DNA of 64,000 bases, taken from the NCBI GenBank assembly GCA_963800065.1, contig CAWCZO010000007.1, positions 186,001 through 250,000 of the forward strand, given 5' to 3'. Shown here in pieces: positions 16,816-25,591 of this stretch. The notes beneath the pieces were generated by a model. It worked only from the letters and a program-made list of their open reading frames with translations, made no database searches and had not been told where the DNA came from. The stretch comes from CAWJFJ01 sp963800065 (GTDB lineage: Bacteria; Actinomycetota; Acidimicrobiia; Acidimicrobiales; UBA8190). The number at the start of each line of letters is the position of its first letter. Within the stretch, counting starts at the first letter, position 1. The position numbers and the translations under genes were made by a program.

Positions 16816-18425
16816 TGCCCGACCCCGGCCAGCCGGGTGATCCGCAGCACCCCCCACCGACCGCACCGGCTCACGACGAGTCACCGACCCCAGGGTCGCC
16901 CCCCGGGGTGGCCCTGCGGGTCGAGCACCTGTCCAAGACGTTCCCCGGGACACGGGCACTCATCGACGTGTCCTTCGCCGTGCGGGCCGGCGAGATCCAC
17001 GCCCTCGTAGGGGGAAACGGGTCCGGCAAGTCGACCCTCATCAAGATCCTGGCCGGCGTCTACCACGGCGACCCCGGGGGGACGATCACCGTGGGAGACA
17101 CCACACTGTCCGCCGACCACACCACCCCGGCCAAGGCCAAGGCGCTCGGCCTCCACTTCGTGCACCAGAACCCGGCGGTGTTCCCCGCCCTGTCGGTGTC
17201 CGAGAACATGGTCATCGGCCACGGTTTCACCACCAACGGGGTGGGGTCGATCAAGTGGCGGGCGCTGCGCCGGCAGACGCAGGCCCTGCTCGACCGCTTC
17301 GAGATCAACGTGCGCCCCGAAGCCCTGGTGAGCTCTCTGCGGCCGGCCGAGCGCGCCATGGTGGCCATCGCCCGGGCCCTGCAGGACCAGGAGGGACAGC
17401 ACACCGGGGTGCTGGTCCTCGACGAGCCGACGGCCTCCCTGCCGCGTGCCGAGGTGGTACGCCTGATGGGAGCGTTGAACCGGTTCGCGGCGGCCGGACA
17501 GACCATCCTGTTCGTGAGCCACCGGCTCGACGAGGTGATCGACACCGCCGCCGAGGCCACCGTGCTTCGTGACGGACGCCTGGCCGGCACCCTGGTCGGT
17601 GCCGAGATCACCGAGGAGCGGCTGATCGAGCTCATCGCCGGCCGGACCCTCGACCGGATGTACCCGGTCATGCCCCCGGTCGAGAGTGACGCGGTGGCCC
17701 TCGAAGCCAGAGGCCTGACGGGAGGACCACTGCGGGGAGTCGATTTCCAGCTACGGCGGGGCGAGGTCCTGGGGGTCGCCGGCCTGCTCGGTTCGGGTCG
17801 GTCCGAGTTGCTGAAGATGATCTTCGGCGCCTACCCGATCAAGTCGGGAACGCTGCTCGTCGACGGGAAGCCCGTGCGGTTCCGCGACATCGGCGACGCC
17901 ATGGCGGCGGGGATCGCCTACGTTCCCGAGGACCGCGGTGGGGAAGCCGCCTTTCTCAATCAGAGCCTGGCCGACAATGTCGTGGCCTCGTCCATCGGTC
18001 GGTACTGGCGCGCCCTGCGGTTGCGGAACCGGGCCATCGACCACGATGCCCGGGACATCATCACCCGCTACTTCATCCGGGCGTCCTCGGAGAAGCAGGT
18101 GATGGGCACCTTGTCGGGTGGGAACCAACAGAAGGTGGTGCTGGCCCGCTGGCTCAGCCGAGGCCCCCACATCCTCCTGCTCGACGAGCCCACCCAAGGT
18201 GTCGACGTGAACGCCCGGGCCGAGATCTATGCCCTGATCAGTAAGGCTGTCGGCGACGGCTGTTCCGTGCTCCTGGTCACGAGCGACTTCGAGGAGCTGT
18301 CGAGGGTGGCGGACCGCGCCGTCGTGCTGAGCGGCGGGAGGGTCACGGCCGAGCTGAGGGGGGCCGAGATCGAGCCCGTCCGCCTGACCGAACTGGCCTT
18401 CAGCACCCAGGAGGTGGCCTCATGA
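16815..18425 (+). CDS. RbsA-like sugar ABC ATPase (two nucleotide-binding domains)
   Basis: 536-residue ATPase with two ABC domains. The first has Walker A GGNGSGKST, Walker B VLVLDEPTASL and the H-loop VSHRLDEV, but its signature is SLRPAERAM instead of LSGGQ. The second has the degenerate Walker A LLGSGRSEL typical of RbsA/XylG C-terminal domains, then TLSGGNQQK and ILLLDEPTQGV. About 30 Pro-rich residues precede the first domain. ATG overlaps the binding-protein stop by 1 nt; the stop overlaps the permease ATG (ATGA). Confidence 0.92.
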   Translation: MPDPGQPGDPQHPPPTAPAHDESPTPGSPPGVALRVEHLSKTFPGTRALIDVSFAVRAGEIHALVGGNGSGKSTLIKILAGVYHGDPGGTITVGDTTLSADHTTPAKAKALGLHFVHQNPAVFPALSVSENMVIGHGFTTNGVGSIKWRALRRQTQALLDRFEINVRPEALVSSLRPAERAMVAIARALQDQEGQHTGVLVLDEPTASLPRAEVVRLMGALNRFAAAGQTILFVSHRLDEVIDTAAEATVLRDGRLAGTLVGAEITEERLIELIAGRTLDRMYPVMPPVESDAVALEARGLTGGPLRGVDFQLRRGEVLGVAGLLGSGRSELLKMIFGAYPIKSGTLLVDGKPVRFRDIGDAMAAGIAYVPEDRGGEAAFLNQSLADNVVASSIGRYWRALRLRNRAIDHDARDIITRYFIRASSEKQVMGTLSGGNQQKVVLARWLSRGPHILLLDEPTQGVDVNARAEIYALISKAVGDGCSVLLVTSDFEELSRVADRAVVLSGGRVTAELRGAEIEPVRLTELAFSTQEVAS

Positions 18426-19486
18426 CCGTCGTCTCGGACGCCGCTGCGGAAAAGGGTGGAGCGGCCACCGGCCACCCCGCCGTTCCCGACACCTCGGGCC
18501 CCATGGGCCGGAGCCGGGGTCGTGAGCTGCTGCTCGAGTTCACCGAACGCTATGCGCTGGTGGTGCTCTTCATCGCCACCCTGGTCTTCTTCAGTGTGTG
18601 GTCGAAGACCTCGAGTATTTTCTTCACCTCCAGCAACTTCAAGAACGTCCTCGGAGGCGAGGCCTATTCGGGGATCCTGGCCCTGGCCATCATGATCCCA
18701 CTCGTCTGTGGCGAGTTCGACTTCTCGGTGGGCAACAGCGCCGGACTCACCCAGGTCCTCTGTGCCGGGTTCATGGCGCGCCTCGGTATGCCTATTCCCC
18801 TGGCCATCATCCTCCCCATCGGCGTCGGTGCCTTCATCGGCCTGAACAACGGCAACACCGTGGCCCGGATCGGGGTGAACTCCCTCATCGTCACCCTGGG
18901 GATCTCGTCGGTTCTCCTGGGTATCGTCCAGTGGTACACGAACGGCCAGTCCATCAGTAACAACATCTCACCCTGGTTGACCAACATCGCCACCGACCAG
19001 TGGTTCGGGCTGCCCGTGACCGTCTACCTCCTGGCCTTCGCCGCCCTCGTCGTGTACTACATGCTCGAGCACACCCCCTACGGCCGCTACCTCTACAGCA
19101 TCGGCTCCAACCGCGACGCGGCCCGCCTGGTCGGACTGCGGGTGGAACGGTACGTGCTCACCGCCTTCGTCCTCTCCGGGACGCTGGCCGGCGTCGCCGG
19201 GATCCTGTTGGTGGCGCGCAGCGGCGGTGGGAACCCACAAGCGGGACAGATCATCGACACCCTCCAGGCCCTGGCTGCCGCCTACCTGGGGGCCACGGCC
19301 ATCAAGCCGGGGCGCTTCAACGTGTTGGGGACGATGATCGCCATCTACTTCCTGGCCTTCACCGTCACCGGCCTCTCGCTCGCCGGCGTGGCCGACTGGA
19401 TCAACAGCGTCTTCGACGGCGCCGCCCTCTTCGTGGCCGTCCTGGTCTCGACCATCATCGGCCGCCGCCGGGCGGGGACCAGCTGA
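18422..19486 (+). CDS. RbsC-like sugar ABC permease
   Basis: 354-residue permease of the ribose/xylose/autoinducer-2 family with about ten hydrophobic segments. Family-typical stretches include MIPLVCGEFDFSVGN, VNSLIVTLGISSVLLGI and the C-terminal cytoplasmic loop GSNRDAARLVGLRVERY. Translationally coupled to the ATPase and last in the operon. Substrate not identifiable from sequence. Confidence 0.92.
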   Translation: MTVVSDAAAEKGGAATGHPAVPDTSGPMGRSRGRELLLEFTERYALVVLFIATLVFFSVWSKTSSIFFTSSNFKNVLGGEAYSGILALAIMIPLVCGEFDFSVGNSAGLTQVLCAGFMARLGMPIPLAIILPIGVGAFIGLNNGNTVARIGVNSLIVTLGISSVLLGIVQWYTNGQSISNNISPWLTNIATDQWFGLPVTVYLLAFAALVVYYMLEHTPYGRYLYSIGSNRDAARLVGLRVERYVLTAFVLSGTLAGVAGILLVARSGGGNPQAGQIIDTLQALAAAYLGATAIKPGRFNVLGTMIAIYFLAFTVTGLSLAGVADWINSVFDGAALFVAVLVSTIIGRRRAGTS

Positions 19487-19528
19487 CCGACGGCGGGAGC
19501 AGAATCCCTTCACCGACAAGGACCCACC

Positions 19529-19954
19529 ATGGCTCGAAAGACCAAGACCGATCAGCTACAGGGTGTCCAGATGTTCTCCGCCTGCACGGACAAGGAGCTG
19601 GCGCAGATCGCCCGCGCCTGCGACGAGATGGCGGTCGAGGCCGGCTCCGACGTGGTGGAGGAGGGGACCGCCGGTGAGGGCTTCTACCTGATCGTGACCG
19701 GCGAGGCGGAGGTCACCCGCGGGGGCCACCCGGTGGCCACCGTGGGCCCGGGCCAGTACTTCGGCGAGCTCTCCTTGCTCGACGAGGCCCCCCGCAACGC
19801 CACCGTCACCGCCCGGACCCCGATGACGCTCCTCAGACTGAGACGGCGCGAGTTCGCCGCCGTCCTCGACTCCTGGCCCGGAGTGGCCCACAAGCTCCTT
19901 CAGCAGATGGCGCGGCGACTGCGTGAGGCGGACGAGCAGGCCGTCTCCAACTAG
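19529..19954 (+). CDS. Stand-alone cyclic-nucleotide-binding domain protein
   Basis: 141-residue protein consisting only of a CRP-type cNMP-binding domain. The phosphate-binding cassette GQYFGELSLLDEAPRNATVTA-like region holds the conserved Glu and Arg; an N-terminal helix (FSACTDKELAQIA) and a C-terminal helix (VAHKLLQQMARRLREADE) frame the barrel. There is no DNA-binding domain, so it is a sensor or partner rather than a regulator by itself. RBS AAGGA before the ATG. Its last 4 bp overlap the convergent cupin gene. Confidence 0.85.
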   Translation: MARKTKTDQLQGVQMFSACTDKELAQIARACDEMAVEAGSDVVEEGTAGEGFYLIVTGEAEVTRGGHPVATVGPGQYFGELSLLDEAPRNATVTARTPMTLLRLRRREFAAVLDSWPGVAHKLLQQMARRLREADEQAVSN

Positions 19955-20298
19955 GAGGTCGTCGGCCGCGGTGGCGCCCCGCCGTCGGTGGGCGAGGTGA
20001 CGGTGAGCCAGCTCGTCCCCGGAAGCGTCTCGACGAGGCGGTGCCAGGTACCGGCCCGGAGCATGACCCAGTCCCCGGGTCCGAGGTGCAGTCGCTCGTC
20101 GTCGACGTCCAGCGTGGCCCGCCCGTGGATGACGACGACCCACTCGTCGGCGTCCTGCCGGTACTCGACGGGCCCGTCGAGCCGTCCACTCAGGATCTGG
20201 TCGACCACGGTGTGACCGAGCTCGGCCAGCCGGACGACGCGTTCGCCGCTGGCGGGTGCGCCGTCGGGTTGAACGAGGCGGCCGCGGGCGAAGGACAC
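19951..20298 (-). CDS. Small cupin-domain protein
   Basis: 115-residue single-cupin protein. The cupin motifs are EWVVVIHGRATLDVDDERLHLGPGDWVML and AGTWHRLVET; the first motif lacks the usual His pair, so metal binding is uncertain. GTG at 20298 is supported by a TAGCGT box (20310-20305) ending 6 nt upstream. Ligand or reaction unknown; such proteins include isomerases and storage-type barrels. Confidence 0.75.
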   Translation of the reverse strand: MSFARGRLVQPDGAPASGERVVRLAELGHTVVDQILSGRLDGPVEYRQDADEWVVVIHGRATLDVDDERLHLGPGDWVMLRAGTWHRLVETLPGTSWLTVTSPTDGGAPPRPTTS

Positions 20299-20334
20299 GG
20301 GGCGACGCTAGCGCCGGGGGCGCCGTACCTCCGG

Positions 20335-20340
20335 TACCGT
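20335..20340 (+). promoter_or_regulatory. -10 box for leaderless secreted alpha/alpha-barrel gene
   Basis: TACCGT ends 7 nt before ATG 20348, leaving room for a transcript that starts at or next to the start codon. Confidence 0.5.
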
Positions 20341-20347
20341 TTTCGCC

Positions 20348-21628
20348 ATGGTCGACCAAATGACCGTGGTCCGGACCCGGCGGTTACGGGCGGGGGTCTC
20401 GGTGGCGCTGGCGACCGTGATCCTGTCGCTGCCGGCTGACAACGCGTCATCGGCACCCGTGGCGTCGGCCGGAGCTGTCCGTGTTCCTCACGGTGCCGTG
20501 CCGACGGACGCCACGAGCGTCGGCTCGGCGTACGAGTTCCTCGATCTCATGATGGACCGGTATGCCACCGGGTCGACGCCGCGGCTCGTCCAGAGCTTCA
20601 CGGGAGGTCTTCTCGGACTGGAGAAGTTCACCGACTCCGAGACCTACGACGACGCCCTCATCATCGACGCCTTCCTGGCCGAGGGGACCCCGGACGGGCT
20701 GGCGCGGGCGGAGGCCGTGGGCGACGCCCTGCTCGAGGTGCAGGCCGATGATCCCGACCATGACGGCCGGATCCGCGAAGCCTACGCACCGACATCGCTG
20801 CTGGCCCCCCACGGGGTGGGGATCACGGACCGGACGAGCGACGTGGGCAACATGGCCTGGGTCGGTCAGTCCCTGGTCGAGCTCTACGCCGTCACCGGGA
20901 CCCCGTCGTATCTGGCCGGCGCGGTGGCGATCGGGAAGTGGGTCCAATCACACGCCGCCGACACCCGGGGAGCCGGAGGCTACACGGGCGGGTACACGGC
21001 GCGGGGCGAGCGGATCAGGTGGAAGTCGACGGAACACAATATCGATCTCTACGTCCTGTTCACGAGCCTGGCCACCGAGACGGGCAACGCCGCCTGGTCG
21101 GTGCGGGCGGCCCGGGCCCGGTACTTCGTCGAGTCGATGTGGGACCCGTCGGCGGGGACGTTCTATGTCGGGACGACCGACAATGGTGTGACGCCGAACG
21201 ACACCGAGCATCCCGAGGACGTCGACAGCTGGTCGTACCTGGCCCTCGGAGACCCGGCCTACTCGTCGTCGATCGACTGGGACGTGACGAATCTGGCCGT
21301 CACGGCCGGAGGGTTCAGCGGGGTCAGCTTCTGTAGCGGCGACCGCAGCGGCGTGTGGTTCGAGGGGACCTCGCACCTGGCGGACGCCCTCGAGATGCGT
21401 GACGGCCCCGGCGACGCCGCTCGAGCCGATCAGTACCTGTCCGATGTCGCCGAGGCCCAGGCCGACGGTCCGGACAGCGACGGCCTGGGCATCATGGCCG
21501 CGTCGAAGAACCGGCTGAGCGATTGTGACGGCGACTACTACTACGCATCCCTGCACACCGGTGCCACCGCCTGGTACATCCTGGCGGCGCAGCGCGTGAA
21601 TCCCCTGTCGCTGTTCGCGTCGGCTTGA
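20348..21628 (+). CDS. Secreted (alpha/alpha)6-barrel protein, glycosidase-like
   Basis: 426-residue exported protein. A signal peptide covers roughly residues 1-40 (RAGVSVALATVILSLPADNASSA). The mature part has repeated helical-hairpin features of alpha/alpha-toroid enzymes (MAWVGQSLVELYAVTGTPSYLAGAVAIGKWV, LYVLFTSLATETGNAAW, SYLALGDPAYSSSIDWDV) and a region GVWFEGTSHLADALEMR resembling the active-site wall of such enzymes. Catalytic residues are not certain. Monocistronic, start fixed by the -10 box at 20335. Function is inferred only from fold resemblance; polysaccharide degradation or remodelling is likely. Confidence 0.6.
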   Translation: MVDQMTVVRTRRLRAGVSVALATVILSLPADNASSAPVASAGAVRVPHGAVPTDATSVGSAYEFLDLMMDRYATGSTPRLVQSFTGGLLGLEKFTDSETYDDALIIDAFLAEGTPDGLARAEAVGDALLEVQADDPDHDGRIREAYAPTSLLAPHGVGITDRTSDVGNMAWVGQSLVELYAVTGTPSYLAGAVAIGKWVQSHAADTRGAGGYTGGYTARGERIRWKSTEHNIDLYVLFTSLATETGNAAWSVRAARARYFVESMWDPSAGTFYVGTTDNGVTPNDTEHPEDVDSWSYLALGDPAYSSSIDWDVTNLAVTAGGFSGVSFCSGDRSGVWFEGTSHLADALEMRDGPGDAARADQYLSDVAEAQADGPDSDGLGIMAASKNRLSDCDGDYYYASLHTGATAWYILAAQRVNPLSLFASA

Positions 21629-21704
21629 CCCGGGCGGGCGCCACCGCTGGGGACTTCAGCAGCCCGTCGACCGGGAGGCGGTGCACCGGCCTATCGTTAG
21701 TGCC

Positions 21705-21866
21705 ATGGGGTGCCTCGTCGCCGTCTTTCTGTTGCTGGCCCTGATCTTCGTGGGGTTCGGATTCGCCGTCCACCTTCTGTGGATCATCGCCGCCGTCTTC
21801 TTCGTTTTCTGGCTGGCCGGCTTCGCCTTCGGCCGGGGCCACCGCTGGGGTAGCGGGCGGCGCTAG
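21705..21866 (+). CDS. Tiny two-helix membrane protein
   Basis: 53-residue hydrophobic protein starting MGCLVAVFLLLAL, two adjacent membrane segments and a basic, Gly-rich tail (GRGHRWGSGRR). ATG 21705 is preferred to GTG 21681 because TATCGT (21692-21697) ends 7 nt before it, matching the local leaderless pattern. Not recognised as a named family; similar small proteins are common in actinobacteria without assigned function. Confidence 0.55.
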   Translation: MGCLVAVFLLLALIFVGFGFAVHLLWIIAAVFFVFWLAGFAFGRGHRWGSGRR

Positions 21867-21909
21867 CGGCGACGCCCCCGACAGGGGCCACCAAGGACCG
21901 CCTGCCGGG

Positions 21910-24900
21910 TCAGGCCTGGTCGAGCTGGTCCCGCAGAGCGGCCCACTGACGCCCGAGGGCCGGCAGGGCGAGTGCGCCGGCGGTGGCGTCGGCCTCGTCG
22001 GTGAGCTGAGCGGCCCGGGTCGTCTCGCCGCGCTCCAGCCACGTCTGGGCCCAGTCGAGTTGGCAACGCGCCATCCAGACCGGGCTCATCAGCCCACGGC
22101 TGAAGGCGATCGCCTCGTCGAAATGCCGATCGGCGTCCGTCGGTCGGCCGAGCAGTACCTCCAGGTTGGCCAGCAACCGCGACGCCGGTCCGCAGCCGAC
22201 ACTGCCCGAGGTCATCTGTATGCCGTCATGGGGCCGGAGGATCTCGCACAGGTCGGAGGCGGCACGGCGATCACCGATATAGGCGGCGACCTCGGACCAC
22301 AGGGCCACCGCCAGGGGCCATTCGATGTCGTCGGGGATGTCACCGAAGCCGGCGTGACTCGCCCTGTGAAGCAGGATGGCGGCATCGTCGCGGTGATCGC
22401 TCTCGACCAGCGCGAAGGCCACGGCCGCCGCCGCCGCTGCTGAGGGTGGTCGGGATGCGGCATCGACCGTCAGGGCCGGGATGAGCTCCGGAAGCCGCTC
22501 CTGTTCGCGGCGAAGAGCGAGTTGAGAGATGGCTCCGACCTTGTCGGTCTGGATCGTTCCGGTCATTCGCCGCACGTCGCACGCCTCGGCGGACAGGGTC
22601 TCGGCGTCGGCCAGCCGGCCGTCGATGACGGCGAGGGCGTGGCCGAGCACGAGGTGGGAACGCAGCGCAATCTGGTTCTGACCGCCGGCCGACGTCTCCG
22701 ACAGGGTCATCACCTGGGACCGGAGCATTTCGCCGTCCCCCGCCGTGAACGTGCAGAAGGCGGCGTTGGTCTGCGTGGTGGCCACCCAAAGGGGGTCACC
22801 CAGTGTGAGAGCGGCGTCGAGCGCCCGGCCGAAGAGCGGACGGTCGAGCCTGAACTGTCGCGCCGACCAGATCGATCGCGGGCGGGCCACGAACTCGGCG
22901 GCCGACACCTCGATGAGGGCCTGTTGGTCACCCGACAGTCGGGCCTGTTCCCGGGCGTCGTCGAGGATCGGGCCGCGGCGCGTCGAGGCACCGAGGAAGA
23001 TCGATTCGACGGCCAGGGCGCCGAGCAGACGCGCCCGACGGGCAGGGGACCCGGGCAACCCCAACGAATACTCCAGGAGCTCGATCTTCTCGGGATCGCT
23101 CTGTTGCTCCTGGTCGAACGACGTCCGCACGTTGACGAGGAGCGCCTCGATCATGGCGTCGTCGAGCTCTGCCTTCCGGGCCAGAACGACGGCCTCGCGC
23201 AGATGGGCCCCGGCGTCTCCCACCCCGGAGACCAATTCCGCCTTGGCCAGGAGGGTGAGGAGGTCGACGTCGTCCCTGGTGGTCTCCGTCTCCTTGTCGG
23301 AGGGGTTCGACCGGAGTCGACGACGGGCGCCCCGGATGAGAGTGCCGTCCGAAACGGCGGCCACGACGTCGGCCTGCCCCGGCTGAGCCGAGACGGTGGC
23401 GACGTGCCCGGGGGAGTCGACGGACACGAGGACCCCTTCGGCGAACTCGACCCCGCACCGGTAGACGGTGGCCCCGGATTCGACGTAGTAGGCGTGGCCG
23501 GCGTCGTGGGAGTGTTCGAGGATCATGCAGTCGTAGCGCCGGGCCAGCCGGGCCAGCTCGTCGAACGTCTCCACATCGACCACCAGTGGGGCCTTGACCG
23601 CCGGACTGGCCGTCACGGCCACCAGGTCGGGACGGAAGGCGGCATGGATGCGACCGGTCTCGTCCATGCGCCGACGGCGCATCCACCAGATGCCGGCGCC
23701 GAAGGCGGCGAGGAGCGAGAGGATCAGGCCGACGAGGGCCAGCCGCCTGGCCCCGGTCACGGCGACGGCGCGCCCGAGGATCGTCATCTTCGCCGGCACC
23801 CGCGTCGGGCGTTCGACCGACCCGGGGCTGTCCGGGGTGAGGGCCTTGTCAGCGGCGACGCTGCCGCCCTGCACCACGTCGATCTCCTGTTCGTTCACCG
23901 GGAAGGTGAGAGAAGGAGCGAACATGTCGGCGACGGGGGCGCCGTCGAGCGTCCCACGGATGTGCACGGTCGGTGTCACCACGATGTTCGGGTCCCCGAG
24001 AGGCATCCCCGTCTCGGTGTCGAAGGCCTTTTCCACCACGGCGATCTGTGTCAGGTCGAGGGGGACGTCGACGGTGGCGGTCGGGCCGGAGAAGGCGACG
24101 GGAGCCACGGTGCCCAGCGGAGCGCTCCATCCGTCGGGACCCTCGACTACGGCCGTGGCCCCTATGGTGCCCGACACAGACACCGGGGCCTCCGATGCAC
24201 GGCGCGTGGTGAGGTCCAACGAATAGCGTGCCGTCACCTCGAGGGAGTGGACGAGGTGCAGGAACACAGGGTCGCCCGTCGTCACCAATCCCGTCGGGTA
24301 GGTAATGCCGGCGGGGGCGAGGGCGGCGTAGGAGAAGCTGACGTGCTGGTCGAAGGCCACGGAACTCTGGCTCCCCCGGGTGATGGGCCGCGTCCACGTC
24401 ACCGCTGTCAGAGCACCGAACACAACCACCAGGGCCAAGCCCACGGCGATGGGCCACCATCCCACCCGGACGGTCTCGCGCCCCACCCGATCGGAGTCCG
24501 TCCCCGCCCGCACGGTTTCCGGGGTGGCCTGCCGGGGACCCGGATCGACGGCGCCGGGGAGGACGGCTCGGCCCGGGCGCCGGCGCCGGCGCGCCGTCTG
24601 GCCGATGCCCAGGGCGACGAGGAAGAAAGCGAGAAGGCCGAGGACGATGGGAGATCGCACCCAGCCGAGGACGGTGCCGCCGTCGGGGATGTGGAGCCAC
24701 AGGCGTCCCCTGATAGCCGAGGCGGGCAGCGCCTGGGGATCCTTGAACGAGTTGTTGTCCCCTTTGAAGGTGAACAAACCGTTGTGTTCGGCCACGATCC
24801 GGTGGAGCACGGTGATGTGCAGCAACGGGCTGTGGTACCCGACGATCTCGCCGACGTGGTAGCTGCCACTGGGTACGATGACGGCGAGGTCGCCGGAGTG

Positions 24901-25032
24901 GAACCTCGGCTCCATGCTCACCCCGTGCGTGGTGACCAACGCCACCTCGCCGGTGGCCATCGCCACGATGGCGGCGAGGCCGATCACGACGACGAGGGCG
25001 GCGCAGATGCTTCGCAGCCGTCGCCCCCTCAT
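21910..25032 (-). CDS. Signal peptidase I (SipW/S26B type) fused to DUF5305 and an AfsR-like TPR domain
   Basis: 1040-residue multi-domain membrane protein. Residues 1-145: ER/archaeal-type signal peptidase with Ser39 (HGVSMEP), His77 (LHRIV, replacing the bacterial Lys) and the GDNN box around Asp92, flanked by membrane segments near 10-32 and 127-143. Residues about 195-540: DUF5305-like region with two more membrane segments and the cytoplasmic element ETFDELARLARRYD...YYVESGATVYR. Residues about 570-1040: helical repeats resembling the C-terminal TPR arm of SARP/AfsR-type regulators (for example ASRLLANLEVLLGRPTDADRHFDEAIAFSR). Topology puts the peptidase outside and the TPR arm in the cytoplasm. 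Gene follows its likely substrate, with hairpins between. Confidence 0.85.
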   Translation of the reverse strand: MRGRRLRSICAALVVVIGLAAIVAMATGEVALVTTHGVSMEPRFHSGDLAVIVPSGSYHVGEIVGYHSPLLHITVLHRIVAEHNGLFTFKGDNNSFKDPQALPASAIRGRLWLHIPDGGTVLGWVRSPIVLGLLAFFLVALGIGQTARRRRRPGRAVLPGAVDPGPRQATPETVRAGTDSDRVGRETVRVGWWPIAVGLALVVVFGALTAVTWTRPITRGSQSSVAFDQHVSFSYAALAPAGITYPTGLVTTGDPVFLHLVHSLEVTARYSLDLTTRRASEAPVSVSGTIGATAVVEGPDGWSAPLGTVAPVAFSGPTATVDVPLDLTQIAVVEKAFDTETGMPLGDPNIVVTPTVHIRGTLDGAPVADMFAPSLTFPVNEQEIDVVQGGSVAADKALTPDSPGSVERPTRVPAKMTILGRAVAVTGARRLALVGLILSLLAAFGAGIWWMRRRRMDETGRIHAAFRPDLVAVTASPAVKAPLVVDVETFDELARLARRYDCMILEHSHDAGHAYYVESGATVYRCGVEFAEGVLVSVDSPGHVATVSAQPGQADVVAAVSDGTLIRGARRRLRSNPSDKETETTRDDVDLLTLLAKAELVSGVGDAGAHLREAVVLARKAELDDAMIEALLVNVRTSFDQEQQSDPEKIELLEYSLGLPGSPARRARLLGALAVESIFLGASTRRGPILDDAREQARLSGDQQALIEVSAAEFVARPRSIWSARQFRLDRPLFGRALDAALTLGDPLWVATTQTNAAFCTFTAGDGEMLRSQVMTLSETSAGGQNQIALRSHLVLGHALAVIDGRLADAETLSAEACDVRRMTGTIQTDKVGAISQLALRREQERLPELIPALTVDAASRPPSAAAAAAVAFALVESDHRDDAAILLHRASHAGFGDIPDDIEWPLAVALWSEVAAYIGDRRAASDLCEILRPHDGIQMTSGSVGCGPASRLLANLEVLLGRPTDADRHFDEAIAFSRGLMSPVWMARCQLDWAQTWLERGETTRAAQLTDEADATAGALALPALGRQWAALRDQLDQA

Positions 25033-25035
25033 CGT

Positions 25036-25085
25036 CCCACCTCCCGAGGTGGGGTGGTGCGGGCCGTCACTGCCCGCACCACCCC
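25036..25085 (-). promoter_or_regulatory. Two overlapping hairpins between the secreted substrate and the signal peptidase gene
   Basis: 25051-25064 and 25072-25085 are perfect 14-bp inverted arms (GGGGTGGTGCGGGC and complement) with a 7-nt loop. 25036-25043 and 25046-25053 form a second perfect 8-bp hairpin (CCCACCTC/GAGGTGGG) that contains the GGGAGG Shine-Dalgarno of the peptidase gene. They share bases 25051-25053, so both cannot form fully. The first can act as an attenuator after the abundant substrate gene, the second would block translation of the peptidase. Confidence 0.6.
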
Positions 25086-25105
25086 GGTTCGGATACTTCG
25101 CCTAG

Positions 25106-25591
25106 TTAACTTGTCTGGGCTACCACGATGTCGGTGGCCGAGATGCCGTAGACCTCGGAACCACCCACGGGGGTGTAGTCCGCGATCTGCTGACCGATGC
25201 CGCCAGTGGCACCGGCGTTGTTGCAGGTCCACGTGGTTGCTCCGCCGTCAGCCGGGCTGCTGGTGTCGGCGACCGCGGTGCAGTAGGTGGTGGGCGTGAG
25301 GTCCGCATCCGTATCGTCGAGTGTGAATCCGACGGAAGCGTCGTATCCCGTGGTCGTGTTCTGCACCGTCGTGAACGTGACCGTGTCGATCTGGGACCCG
25401 GTGGCACTGTCCTCGTACGTGTAGTAGATGTTGTCCACGGTGGCGCCGGTGGTGTTCACGGTCCCGTAGCCGATCCGGTTCACGGCAGCCTGGGAGCTGA
25501 ACAGCAGGCTCTGGGTGAATGCCGCCGAGCCAGCGAGCACAAGTGCCCCGACTCCGATAGCGGCGATAAGCGTCCTCTTGTTGCGTCGCAC
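25106..25591 (-). CDS. Small exported protein, probable SipW-type substrate (TasA/pilin-like)
   Basis: 161-residue exported protein. The N-terminus RRNKRTLIAAIGVGALVLAGSAAFTQSLLFSSQ resembles the long signal peptides of SipW-dependent proteins (basic start, Gly/Ala-rich core, Phe near cleavage). The mature part is about 120 residues, Thr/Ser/Asp-rich, with two cysteines (TTYC and TWTC) and predicted beta structure; no catalytic motif. GTG 25591 is chosen for the GAGGAG RBS 5 nt upstream. It is followed directly by the SipW-like peptidase, the same pairing as in Bacillus tasA/sipW. Fibre or surface-layer role is inference. Confidence 0.65.
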   Translation of the reverse strand: MRRNKRTLIAAIGVGALVLAGSAAFTQSLLFSSQAAVNRIGYGTVNTTGATVDNIYYTYEDSATGSQIDTVTFTTVQNTTTGYDASVGFTLDDTDADLTPTTYCTAVADTSSPADGGATTWTCNNAGATGGIGQQIADYTPVGGSEVYGISATDIVVAQTS

